Below, piece by piece: positions 1 through 5,402 of a stretch of 5,402 nt of DNA; position 1 is the first letter of the stretch; each line of letters begins with the position of its first letter. The position numbers and the translations under genes were made by a program. The stretch is from assembly GCA_015232955.1 (NCBI GenBank), contig JADFYS010000157.1, forward strand, positions 1 to 5,402, read 5' to 3'. Below the pieces are notes generated by a model that was given only the letters and a program-made list of their open reading frames with translations, was not told the DNA's origin and ran no database searches. The DNA comes from Gammaproteobacteria bacterium (lineage in GTDB: Bacteria > Pseudomonadota > Gammaproteobacteria > Thiohalomonadales > Thiohalomonadaceae).

Positions 1-52
1 AGGAGCAATTGTCGAGGGCAAAGTCGGGAACACTTGCCAAGGAGCAATTGTC
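1..52. repeat. Two 13-base direct repeats, 39-base period
   Basis: AGGAGCAATTGTC occurs at 1-13 and exactly again at 40-52; each copy contains the palindrome CAATTG. The 26 bases between them carry an imperfect hairpin, GGCAA-GT (17-24, one bulged A) pairing with ACTTGCC (32-38). The first copy touches the window edge, so more copies may lie outside. The copies are too short and too few for a CRISPR call. They could be part of a small dispersed repeat, or a 13-residue repeat if the overlapping frame is coding. Confidence 0.5.
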
Positions 53-326
53 TGTCTATTGCGAGGAGTCTGAAAAAAGGTAACTGCGGCGAGAGCGGTT
101 CGGTTTTCGACTTGAGAGTTGGAGTAACTTCTACGACAGCAACAGGGTTCTCATGGGTAGTATCATTGATTGGGACAGCAGTGGAACCCTTTTCAGTCTC
201 ACGAGCTACAACATCACTGCGAATTACCTGCTCTAACTGCTGCTTGAGATCGGCAACTTCGCGCTCGAGACGAACCACCATCACAAAGGGAACAGTCAAC
301 CCAAAGGTGAGCAGAAGGAGCATCAT
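1..326 (-). CDS. Hypothetical small membrane-anchored coiled-coil protein (incomplete at window edge)
   Basis: I do not recognise this protein. The minus-strand frame is open for 108 codons from an ATG pair at 326/323 to the window edge, with no stop seen. Residues 1-18 form one hydrophobic segment (MMLLLLTFGLTVPFVMVV), followed by a short heptad-like stretch (RLEREVADLKQQLEQV, about 19-34), then a polar region rich in Thr, Val, Pro and Glu. This suggests a small inner-membrane protein with its tail in the periplasm or cytoplasm. The last 25 or so residues look less protein-like and contain the translated 13-base repeat (RQLLLGKCS then PRQLL), so the real C-terminus may have been altered by repeat DNA or the frame may end soon outside the window. 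There is no good Shine-Dalgarno; a four-codon frame (ATG at 340, MNIS) ends in a TGA overlapping this ATG, which could permit coupling. The plus-strand frame over 34-333 is Ser/Arg/Thr-rich and reads as a shadow. Confidence 0.45.
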   Translation of the reverse strand, partial: MMLLLLTFGLTVPFVMVVRLEREVADLKQQLEQVIRSDVVARETEKGSTAVPINDTTHENPVAVVEVTPTLKSKTEPLSPQLPFFRLLAIDRQLLLGKCSRLCPRQLL

Positions 327-388
327 CAGCTGATATTCATACGCTCAAGGCACTAAGAGAGCTTCTATTTCGCCCGACTCGATCCCAT

Positions 389-823
389 TCAAGTATCACA
401 ATTATGAGCGGTAATCCAACGCATCAGGGACTCCAGTAGCTCCAGTTGTGCGCTATTGGCATCTATCCGCGACCGCTCCAGCTCCTTGATCAGACCTTCG
501 GCCAGTGCGCGAAACCGTTTCGCCTCTGCTCTTGCCACGGCAAGATCACGGTCGCGTTTGGCCAGTCGTAACTCCAGCTCATCGGTCTCAGGGGCAACCT
601 CACTCGCAACTCTGCGTCCAAAAGAGGTCGCTTTAATCACCTTCACCCGCTCCAGCTCCGGGCACTCCTCCATCGAGAAACGGGGATAGAGACGACTCAA
701 CTCCTCGACATCAAGCTGACCATTGTCAGCATGCAGCTGCCCCTGACGAATCAGCTGTTGTAGATCGCGCCTGCTAACACCGAGTATCGCTGCCGCTTTT
801 GAAACCGCAATTTTATCTGCCAA
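389..823 (-). CDS. Small MerR/excisionase-like HTH protein with coiled-coil tail
   Basis: Putative DNA-binding protein of 144 residues. Residues 7-45 read as a helix-turn-helix of the MerR/excisionase kind: SKAAAILGVS as the first helix, RRDLQQLIRQG as the recognition helix, then a wing-like stretch, NGQLDVEEL. A conserved-looking linker follows (about 46-71: RLYPRFSMEE, then LERVKVIKATSFGRRV). The rest (about 82-138) is charged and heptad-like, consistent with a dimerising coiled coil. The start is taken as TTG at 823 because AGGAGG (835-830) lies six bases upstream; the ATG at 838 would place that Shine-Dalgarno inside the gene. From memory, this HTH plus LERV.(R/V)IK..(A/S)FGRRV block occurs as the N-terminal part of larger ferredoxin/flavin-reductase-like gammaproteobacterial proteins; here it stands alone. 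It follows the MFS gene by 59 bases with no clear terminator, so it may be co-transcribed. Its target is unknown; autoregulation of the operon is a guess. Confidence 0.78.
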   Translation of the reverse strand: MADKIAVSKAAAILGVSRRDLQQLIRQGQLHADNGQLDVEELSRLYPRFSMEECPELERVKVIKATSFGRRVASEVAPETDELELRLAKRDRDLAVARAEAKRFRALAEGLIKELERSRIDANSAQLELLESLMRWITAHNCDT

Positions 824-828
824 TAGAC

Positions 829-835
829 CCCTCCT
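829..835 (-). promoter_or_regulatory. Strong Shine-Dalgarno that selects the TTG start
   Basis: AGGAGG (835-830), extended by further Gs, sits six bases before the TTG at 823. It is the best ribosome-binding site in the window. It lies immediately after the alternative ATG at 838, which itself has only GACAGGG upstream, so the TTG is the better start. Confidence 0.75.
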
Positions 836-882
836 CATCCCTGTCGCAAAATGCTACCTTATCACCACTATGGATTGAAGAT

Positions 883-2043
883 CTATTTTTCATCTTCTAC
901 GCCCCTCTCCTGAAGAGAGACCAACAGCGCCAGAGTAGAGAGGGCCGCCGCCACCAGAAAGATATCCCGGGGGGAGGAGAGCTCCCAGACATAACCACTT
1001 ACCAAGGCACCGATCGCCCCGCCAGCACCAAAACTGATACTGCTGTAGAGGGCCTGCCCCCTCCCCTGCAGCCGTCCGGGAAAGGCCTGATGAAAAAGAG
1101 AGATCGCCACGGCATGAAAAATCCCGAAACTGGCTGCATGGAGGCTCTGTGTTGCCACCATCACTCCCAACCATTGCGGGAAAGTGGCAGTAAACAACCA
1201 CCTGAGTGCAGTCAACGCCAGTGACCATTGCAGCAGAGAACGCAGCCCAAAACGGGAGATAAGAGGCGACATCACCATAAATATCGCCACCTCAACCACC
1301 ACCCCCAACGCCCAGAGCTGTCCAATCACCACGCTCGAGTAGCCATACTGCTCGAGATAGAGCGAATAAAAGCTGTAGTATGCGCCGTGACTCGCCTGCA
1401 TCAAAAAGGCGACCCCCAGCAGGAGCAACACCTCCCGCTGCCGCAACACCTGGAGCAGCGAGAGCGAGGCGTGAGGATGTGGTTGCACTCCCGGTTCATG
1501 CACCAGCAGGCTGGAGAGGTAGATCGCGCCATAGAGTAGCGCCAACAGCCATGGCAGCAGCGCAATTCCATGTGTCTCCACAACAGGGGCAATGGCAAGC
1601 ACAGCAATAATAAAGCCGATGGACCCCCAGACCCGTATCCAGCTATAGCGGTGCAGCTCCTGTCGCAAATATCCCAGAGTCACCGCCTCAAACTGGGGGA
1701 GAGTCGCATTCCAGAAGAAACTGAAGAGAAAAATCACCACCGCTAACGACAGAAACCCCTCGACCCGAAATACCGCGAGAAATGAGCAGAGAGAGAGGAG
1801 CGACCCCCAACGGATCACTGTCATACTTTTACCGCTGTGATCGGCAATCCAGCCCCAGATATTGGGCGAGACGATCTTGGTCACCATCATCACCGCCATC
1901 AACTCGCCAATCTCCCCCGCCCCGTAGCCCAGAGAGCGGAGATAGAGTCCCCAATAGGGGAGCAGAGCACCAAGGCTGGCAAAGTAGAAGAGATAAAAGG
2001 TGGAGAGGCGCCAGTAGGGAAGTGAGCTTCTGTCGTTAACCAT
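883..2043 (-). CDS. HcaT-type MFS transporter (12 TM)
   Basis: Integral inner-membrane transporter of the major facilitator superfamily, 386 residues from the chosen start, close to the length of E. coli HcaT (putative 3-phenylpropionate transporter). Twelve hydrophobic segments are visible at about 13-33, 44-66, 76-92, 97-117, 137-156, 160-181, 204-230, 238-262, 268-287, 291-317, 331-354 and 360-377. A motif A-like loop, GWIADHSGK (64-72), sits between TM2 and TM3. Other stretches that resemble HcaT as I remember it are IRVWGSIGF, MQASHGAYYSFYSLY (TM7), QLWALGVVVEV (TM8) and LHAASFGIFHA (TM10). The ATG at 2043 overlaps the adaptor's TAA by 8 bases (ATGGTTAA); an ATG at 2100 would add 19 residues of mostly basic, non-conserved sequence read through the adaptor gene. 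Known relatives are mainly proton-linked importers, so a pump role with the adaptor is inferred from context only. It may instead act independently. Confidence 0.93.
   Translation of the reverse strand: MVNDRSSLPYWRLSTFYLFYFASLGALLPYWGLYLRSLGYGAGEIGELMAVMMVTKIVSPNIWGWIADHSGKSMTVIRWGSLLSLCSFLAVFRVEGFLSLAVVIFLFSFFWNATLPQFEAVTLGYLRQELHRYSWIRVWGSIGFIIAVLAIAPVVETHGIALLPWLLALLYGAIYLSSLLVHEPGVQPHPHASLSLLQVLRQREVLLLLGVAFLMQASHGAYYSFYSLYLEQYGYSSVVIGQLWALGVVVEVAIFMVMSPLISRFGLRSLLQWSLALTALRWLFTATFPQWLGVMVATQSLHAASFGIFHAVAISLFHQAFPGRLQGRGQALYSSISFGAGGAIGALVSGYVWELSSPRDIFLVAAALSTLALLVSLQERGVEDEK
2036..2043 (-). promoter_or_regulatory. ATGGTTAA stop-start overlap
   Basis: The MFS ATG (2043-2041) lies five bases ahead of the adaptor's TAA (2038-2036), an 8-base overlap in a different frame, with no strong Shine-Dalgarno. 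This supports coupled translation and the shorter MFS start. Confidence 0.65.
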
Positions 2044-3496
2044 CAAATATGGTCCGAGGTGTGACTTTAGGCTCAACAACCACCGTTTCGCCCAATTCAA
2101 CCCCTGTAATCACCTCAGCCCACTCTATTCCCACATATCCCAACTCCACCACAGTGAAACGGGCATCCCCACTCTCGGATGAGTAGCGCTGCACATAGGG
2201 GCGACCCTCATGGTACATTAGCGCTGTTATCGGAATAGCGGGCACATCTTGGAGTTCCCGATGTATCACAGCGACATTCGCAGACATCCCAACATGGATC
2301 GCAGAAGCCCTCTCTAGAAAACGGACCCGTACTTTAAAACGACGAACGCCTGACTCACTGTCTTCCGAAGCCAAGGGATTAATAGAGATCAACTCGCCAC
2401 CAAAGCGCTTATCTGGGAGTGCATCCATCGTAATCTCCGTTTTCATTCCCTGTTCTAATTTGGCAACATCGATCTCCCGAACCTCAATCTCTGCAATTAA
2501 GCCACTGGTATCGGGTATCTCCATAAAGGTCTGCCCTTGCCAGATAGTGTCCCCTAGCTGAATTTTCTGCTTTCGCTCCTGTCGCTGCAGCTTGGAGTGC
2601 AGCAGTACACCGGCAATGGGGGCAACCACATCACAAGCGATAATATCTCTTGCAGCCGCATCAACCTTTTTCTGGGCAGAAATCACCCTTCGCCGAAACT
2701 TTTCCACTTCAGAACGATTTCGTTGCGCTTCAATTTCAGAGGTACGCCTAACTCTACCAAGCTCCTCCTCTGCCGAATCCATCAACACCTGTGCCTCTTT
2801 CAACATTCTCTGCCACTCATAGCGCTCGAAATTGGCAAGAGCTGCCTGCGCCATCTGCAAAGACTCCAGCTTGAGTTGATGGGTATTACGCACTTTTTGA
2901 AACTCACGCTGACTCACATGCTGATCCGCTAACAGGATCTGGAAATCCTTCAGTTCAGCGGCAGCCAACTCGAGCTCCCGCTGCTGCTGCTGCTGTTGTT
3001 GTTGCAGCTGCTCTCTTTTAAGCGGTCCGGTTCCATTATGGATGTCATCCGCCTTAATCTTGGCAATAGCGAGCTTGCGTTGAGCCGCCTCAATTAACCC
3101 CTCCGCACTCTCCTGCTGCAACTCTTGCGCCCGTAATGCAGCCTGATAACTGGCCGTGAGATCAATTAGCTCCTGCTCAGCCAACTGATGCTTATCCATG
3201 AATGGTTTGGTATCAAAACGGGCGATGACCCGCCCCTTCTGCACCCGACGCCCCTCTTCCAGTAACCAGACCAGTTGCGCTTGATTGCTTGAGATAGATG
3301 ATTTTATCGCCACCACCCGCTCCGGGCGTACCACCCCCCGCTCATTCACCATCAGTTTGAATGAGGTTGGAACCACCAGATAGGTTTTGACCCGCTCTAC
3401 CACAGAATCACCCTCACCAAGGGCGAAAAAGGAGGCGATCACCGTAATCACTAAAAGCACCAGACCGAGCAGAAGCGCACCACTCTTACCGTTCAT
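2036..3496 (-). CDS. HlyD/MacA-type periplasmic adaptor (membrane fusion protein)
   Basis: Periplasmic adaptor linking an inner-membrane pump to the TolC-type channel. From the chosen start it has 486 residues. One N-terminal membrane anchor spans about 6-27, with no lipobox. The first lipoyl half (about 61-95) includes LEEGRRVQKGRVIARFD. A very long alpha-helical hairpin (about 98-286) follows, then the second lipoyl half beginning VVAPIAGVLLH (about 290), a beta-barrel (about 333-413, with the GMSANVAV motif near 403), and a C-terminal membrane-proximal domain with PITALM. The hairpin contains eight consecutive glutamines (165-172). The ATG at 3496 forms an ATGA overlap with the TolC-family stop, a classic coupling arrangement; a start at 3532 is possible but would add 12 residues before the anchor. 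Domain order resembles MacA and RND/ABC adaptors more than EmrA, which makes the MFS neighbour notable. The family is certain; the pump partner is inferred. Confidence 0.93.
   Translation of the reverse strand: MNGKSGALLLGLVLLVITVIASFFALGEGDSVVERVKTYLVVPTSFKLMVNERGVVRPERVVAIKSSISSNQAQLVWLLEEGRRVQKGRVIARFDTKPFMDKHQLAEQELIDLTASYQAALRAQELQQESAEGLIEAAQRKLAIAKIKADDIHNGTGPLKREQLQQQQQQQQRELELAAAELKDFQILLADQHVSQREFQKVRNTHQLKLESLQMAQAALANFERYEWQRMLKEAQVLMDSAEEELGRVRRTSEIEAQRNRSEVEKFRRRVISAQKKVDAAARDIIACDVVAPIAGVLLHSKLQRQERKQKIQLGDTIWQGQTFMEIPDTSGLIAEIEVREIDVAKLEQGMKTEITMDALPDKRFGGELISINPLASEDSESGVRRFKVRVRFLERASAIHVGMSANVAVIHRELQDVPAIPITALMYHEGRPYVQRYSSESGDARFTVVELGYVGIEWAEVITGVELGETVVVEPKVTPRTIFDG
2981..3004 (-). 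repeat. CAA/CAG trinucleotide tract (poly-Gln) in adaptor gene
   Basis: Three CAA codons followed by five CAG codons on the minus strand encode eight glutamines within the adaptor's helical hairpin (residues 165-172). It is a short in-frame microsatellite, so slippage would change the hairpin length by whole residues and keep the reading frame. Confidence 0.85.
3493..3496 (-). promoter_or_regulatory. ATGA stop-start overlap
   Basis: The TGA of the TolC-family gene (3495-3493) overlaps the adaptor ATG (3496-3494). No Shine-Dalgarno is visible just upstream, so translation of the adaptor probably depends on terminating ribosomes, which would keep the two proteins in a fixed ratio. Confidence 0.75.
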
Positions 3497-5043
3497 GGTG
3501 GAGTCATTGCGGGTAATGAGAGCGCCACCCAATCCATATCGAGAATCCCTAAGTGATGAGCAAGGGTAAATGCGGCGACAACATACTCAACTTCATAGCT
3601 ATCGACCGCCATCTCTGCTGTATGCATCTGCTCTTCGGCATCAAGAAGTTCTAGGTTACTGGAAAGCCCCCGTTGATAACGGAGCTGAGCAAGTTCTAGT
3701 GACTGGTGTGACTGCTGTAACAGCTCTGATCCAATTGCACGCTGTTTTGCAGCCGTTTGCAGCCCTTGCCACGCGTCATCCACCTCTCGCGCAATTTTTC
3801 GTCTTAACGCCTCCTGTTCACGCACCCTCCGCCCTCGGTTGATGGTCTCTCTCAGAAGAGCGCTCTGCTCAGCAAAATTATCGAGATCAGAGCGCAACTG
3901 TAGTCGCGCACTCCAACTGCTCTCCAGAGCATCCGCTGCACTAGTAAACGAGCTGCTACTCCCTCGCTCCTCCAACGATAGATCAAGGGAGATATCGGGC
4001 AAGAGGTTGCGTTTGGCTTGAGCAAATGCCAACCCCCCAAGTTGGTTATCCAGCAGTAACAGCGACCACTCCAGACGGCTATCGGGCAACAACTGACGCC
4101 ACCTTTCAGGAAAAACCGGTGTGAATTGCGGAATCTCAACCACCACATCTACGCTTCCACCAGCCAACTGCTCCCGCAAATTCTGCTCTGCAACAGAAAC
4201 CTGGTAGCGGCTCTTCTCAAGGCTATTCTCACTATTTAAGAGTGCAATTCTGGCGCGATAGAGATCACTTTTAGCCACCAAACCCAACGCAAAACGCGAC
4301 TCCACCTCTTGGTAATGAAGTCGACTCCGTTTGAGAGAGAGCGCGCCTCTCTCCCAGCGCAATTTTGTCAAAACCGCATCGAGATAACCCCGTGCAGAGG
4401 TGAGCAACAGGGACTGAATCTGACGCAAATTATCCAGCTGCTGACGCTGATGCTGCAACTGAGAACGGTCAAGATCGTAGAGGGTGTAATTACTATCCCA
4501 ACGACGAAATAACCCCTGAGAGAGACGGATATAGCCATTCACTGAATGGCTATGAGTAATTACATAATCATCCGACTGAATCTGCTCCCCTTTGGCACCA
4601 ACAGTCAATTGTTGGCCACCTGAGAACAGCTTTCTCCCCTCCATCCCAATCAATTGTGAATCATGACCACTACTCGCACCCAAAGTCGCCAGCGGGACCA
4701 AGCGCAGCTCAAAATTGTGTTCGGCAGCCAACACCCCCTGCTGACTAATGAGCAGTGACTCGTCCAGGTTTCTGACAGTATCACTACTGCGAAGAACCTG
4801 CTGCAAAAATGCAAACAAGGCTTTAGAGGGAGGCTGAAAATTGTGGATATTACTTTCCGGTTTTTCTCCCTTTTCTAGTGCAAAGGCGTTTGAGAAGCAC
4901 CCCGCAAAAAGAGTTAGAAAAATGATGGCTAATAACAGCAGACTTGGAGTATATCCCCAAGAGACCTGAAAACGCTGGTTCCAAAAAGCCGATAAGCGCG
5001 ACGTTCGATCGTTATGAAGCCTTTGAATAGAATGACTATTCAT
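3493..5043 (-). CDS. TolC-family outer-membrane efflux protein
   Basis: Outer-membrane channel of a tripartite export system (OEP family): a trimeric beta-barrel with a long periplasmic alpha-barrel that docks on the adaptor encoded next. The 516 residues fall in the family's usual range. A long polar N-region (about 30 residues) leads into a hydrophobic stretch at about 34-48 and a plausible signal peptidase I site (SNAFA before LEKGE, near 55). Two OEP repeats follow: the first has FSGGQQLTVG (about 140-149) and RLSQGLFRRWDSN (about 173-185); the second ends in the typical signature RYQRGLSSNLELLDAEEQ (about 455-472) with paired coiled-coil helices around each. The start at 5043 is chosen because no other ATG, GTG or TTG lies before the signal sequence; its Shine-Dalgarno is weak. 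LFAGC at 45-49 resembles a lipobox, so an OprM-like lipoprotein is a less likely alternative. It is first in the operon, and its TGA overlaps the next ATG. The family call is firm; the substrate is unknown. Confidence 0.92.
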   Translation of the reverse strand: MNSHSIQRLHNDRTSRLSAFWNQRFQVSWGYTPSLLLLAIIFLTLFAGCFSNAFALEKGEKPESNIHNFQPPSKALFAFLQQVLRSSDTVRNLDESLLISQQGVLAAEHNFELRLVPLATLGASSGHDSQLIGMEGRKLFSGGQQLTVGAKGEQIQSDDYVITHSHSVNGYIRLSQGLFRRWDSNYTLYDLDRSQLQHQRQQLDNLRQIQSLLLTSARGYLDAVLTKLRWERGALSLKRSRLHYQEVESRFALGLVAKSDLYRARIALLNSENSLEKSRYQVSVAEQNLREQLAGGSVDVVVEIPQFTPVFPERWRQLLPDSRLEWSLLLLDNQLGGLAFAQAKRNLLPDISLDLSLEERGSSSSFTSAADALESSWSARLQLRSDLDNFAEQSALLRETINRGRRVREQEALRRKIAREVDDAWQGLQTAAKQRAIGSELLQQSHQSLELAQLRYQRGLSSNLELLDAEEQMHTAEMAVDSYEVEYVVAAFTLAHHLGILDMDWVALSLPAMTPP

Positions 5044-5064
5044 GCGTCTTCATGCCTTGAATAG
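5025..5064 (-). promoter_or_regulatory. Two alternative hairpins sharing the TolC-family start codon
   Basis: On the minus-strand RNA, UGAAUAG (5042-5036), which includes the last two bases of the start codon, can pair with CUAUUCA just upstream (5064-5058, 15-base loop) or with an identical CUAUUCA just downstream (5030-5024, 5-base loop). Both stems are seven perfect pairs and exclude each other. The pairing is read directly from the sequence; any control of translation is an inference. Confidence 0.35.
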
Positions 5065-5080
5065 CCACCCTTCTCGACTC

Positions 5081-5102
5081 CCTGAAACCCAGTGTTTCCA
5101 GG
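5081..5102. other. Hairpin-forming inverted repeat upstream of the TolC-family gene
   Basis: CCTGAAAC (5081-5088) pairs with GTTTCAGG-like GTTT-C-CAGG (5094-5102, one bulged C) across a 5-base loop. The CAGG arm (5099-5102) can alternatively pair with CCTG at 5106-5109. There is no U-run on either strand, so it is not an intrinsic terminator. The role is unknown. Confidence 0.3.
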
Positions 5103-5160
5103 TATCCTGAGTAAAGAACCTGCATGGCACGCAGTAACGTCGTACTTTTAGGATATCTCA

Positions 5161-5193
5161 CAAAAACAAGCTGCGATCAACCGCCAGTGCAGC
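5161..5193 (-). terminator. Weak terminator- or attenuator-like hairpin in leader
   Basis: On the minus strand, GCTGC (5193-5189) can pair with GCAGC (5174-5170) across a 14-base loop, followed directly by TTGTTTTTG (5169-5161). The stem is only five pairs and the T-run is interrupted, so this is a weak candidate. If real, it would attenuate transcription entering the TolC-family gene. Confidence 0.2.
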
Positions 5194-5316
5194 AAAAAAA
5201 CGGCCTGCAAGATAGAATGGAACACAACTCAACAACAAACCACTACAACAAACAGCAGAGGTTTGGTGCCCCAAAATCCTAAAATCCGCAGTTGACCGCT
5301 ACGAATACCCATCAAC

Positions 5317-5344
5317 ATCATAAAATATGCAATGAAATCCACAA
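5317..5344 (-). promoter_or_regulatory. Weak sigma70-like promoter candidate for the operon
   Basis: TTGTGG (5344-5339) is followed after 16 bases by TATGAT (5322-5317): a 3 of 6 match at -35 and 5 of 6 at -10. Transcription would begin near 5310, giving a leader of about 265 bases. Nothing closer to the gene is better. The AT-rich context makes chance matches likely. Confidence 0.22.
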
Positions 5345-5402
5345 TATTTGCGTTTCACCTTTTGGGTGAACTGCGCTACACCGCGAATGCCGCATTTGTG
5401 GC

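Larger units (their letters stand above)
5044..5402. other. 359-base upstream region without a convincing intact gene
   Basis: This stretch separates the operon from whatever lies to the right. On the minus strand one frame is open from 5342 (GTG) to 5229 for 37 hydrophobic codons. A second frame runs from 5298 to 5050 with a single internal TGA at 5160-5158, ending seven bases before the TolC-family ATG. Both translations look protein-like (for example PFYLAGRFFAALAVDRSLFL and WKHWVSGSREGWLFKA), yet neither has a good start with a ribosome-binding site. It may be a decayed gene, a dispersed intergenic repeat, or a long untranslated leader. A perfect 6-base hairpin (TTCACC 5354-5359 with GGTGAA 5365-5370) lies near the right edge, and 9-base inverted copies of TTTTAGGAT lie at 5146-5154 and 5276-5284. 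No RNA gene is recognised. Confidence 0.4.

Noticed and set aside
1..52. CRISPR array
   Set aside because: There are only two 13-base copies, shorter than known CRISPR repeats, and no cas gene is seen.
39..80. Protein-level resemblance between the left-edge tail (FFRLLAIDRQLLL) and the leader frame (FFAALAVDRSLFL at about 5161-5202)
   Set aside because: Eight or so matching residues in a short hydrophobic string with poor nucleotide identity are compatible with chance; it would matter only if a genome search shows both as copies of one repeat.
34..333. Plus-strand 99-codon ORF
   Set aside because: It is rich in Ser, Arg and Thr with no recognisable domain, and lies opposite a minus-strand frame that has a clear membrane helix and coiled coil. 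It has no Shine-Dalgarno.
877..897. Inverted repeat GAAGAT/ATCTTC spanning the MFS stop as a terminator
   Set aside because: The stem is AT-rich with six pairs, a 9-base loop and no following T-run, so it is unlikely to stop transcription before the HTH gene.
799..1539. Long plus-strand ORFs opposite the MFS gene (799-1224 and 1228-1539)
   Set aside because: Their low-complexity His/Gln/Arg/Pro composition is the antisense of hydrophobic codons; the minus-strand MFS assignment is unambiguous.
2044..2100. ATG at 2100 as the MFS start
   Set aside because: It would overlap the adaptor by 65 bases and add 19 residues that do not match the HcaT N-terminus; the ATG at 2043 gives the usual length and a short coupling overlap.
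3497..3532. ATG at 3532 as the adaptor start
   Set aside because: The ATGA overlap at 3496 places the start directly before the membrane anchor; the extra 12 residues are encoded within the TolC-family gene.
5158..5160. Internal TGA in the leader frame read as selenocysteine
   Set aside because: No SECIS-like stem-loop was identified after it and no start with a ribosome-binding site precedes it; decay or non-coding sequence is simpler.
5333..5402. Plus-strand frame opening at ATG 5333 and running off the right edge
   Set aside because: Only 23 codons are visible, with no Shine-Dalgarno and no recognisable N-terminus; a divergent gene cannot be supported.

Overview
The window looks like chromosomal DNA from a Gram-negative bacterium, most likely a gammaproteobacterium. 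The basis is an outer-membrane TolC-type channel, an HlyD/MacA-type periplasmic adaptor, an MFS protein close to the enterobacterial HcaT type, and a helix-turn-helix protein of a kind I recall from sulfur-oxidising gammaproteobacteria. The assignment is an inference from protein character only; no rRNA or tRNA gene is present.

All convincing genes lie on the minus strand and read right to left. Positions 5402-5044 are a leader region without a convincing intact gene. It holds a weak sigma70-like promoter, several small hairpins, and protein-like but interrupted reading frames. A TolC-family outer-membrane protein (5043-3493) follows, then an HlyD-family adaptor (3496-2036) and a 12-TM HcaT-type MFS transporter (2043-883). 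These three overlap by 4 and 8 bases, which indicates one translationally coupled operon. After 59 bases comes a small HTH/coiled-coil protein whose best start is a TTG at 823 with a strong Shine-Dalgarno (823-389). After another 62 bases comes an unrecognised small ORF with an N-terminal membrane helix (326 to the left edge, incomplete). The left edge carries two copies of a 13-base direct repeat flanking a small hairpin.

The first three genes give a complete inner-membrane/periplasm/outer-membrane set, so export from the cell is the natural reading. The inner-membrane partner is unusual. Adaptors of this kind normally serve ABC (MacB-like), RND or EmrB-type MFS pumps, whereas the only pump candidate here is an HcaT-type MFS protein, a family best known for proton-coupled uptake. 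No ABC or RND gene is visible in the window, though one could lie outside it. The HTH protein may regulate the operon, but nothing in the sequence proves this.

The window does not show a clearly new defence or mobile system. The points most worth a second look are the odd pump composition, the stand-alone HTH module with its TTG start, two mutually exclusive hairpins over the TolC-family start codon, and the nearly open but interrupted leader that may be a dispersed repeat or a decayed gene.
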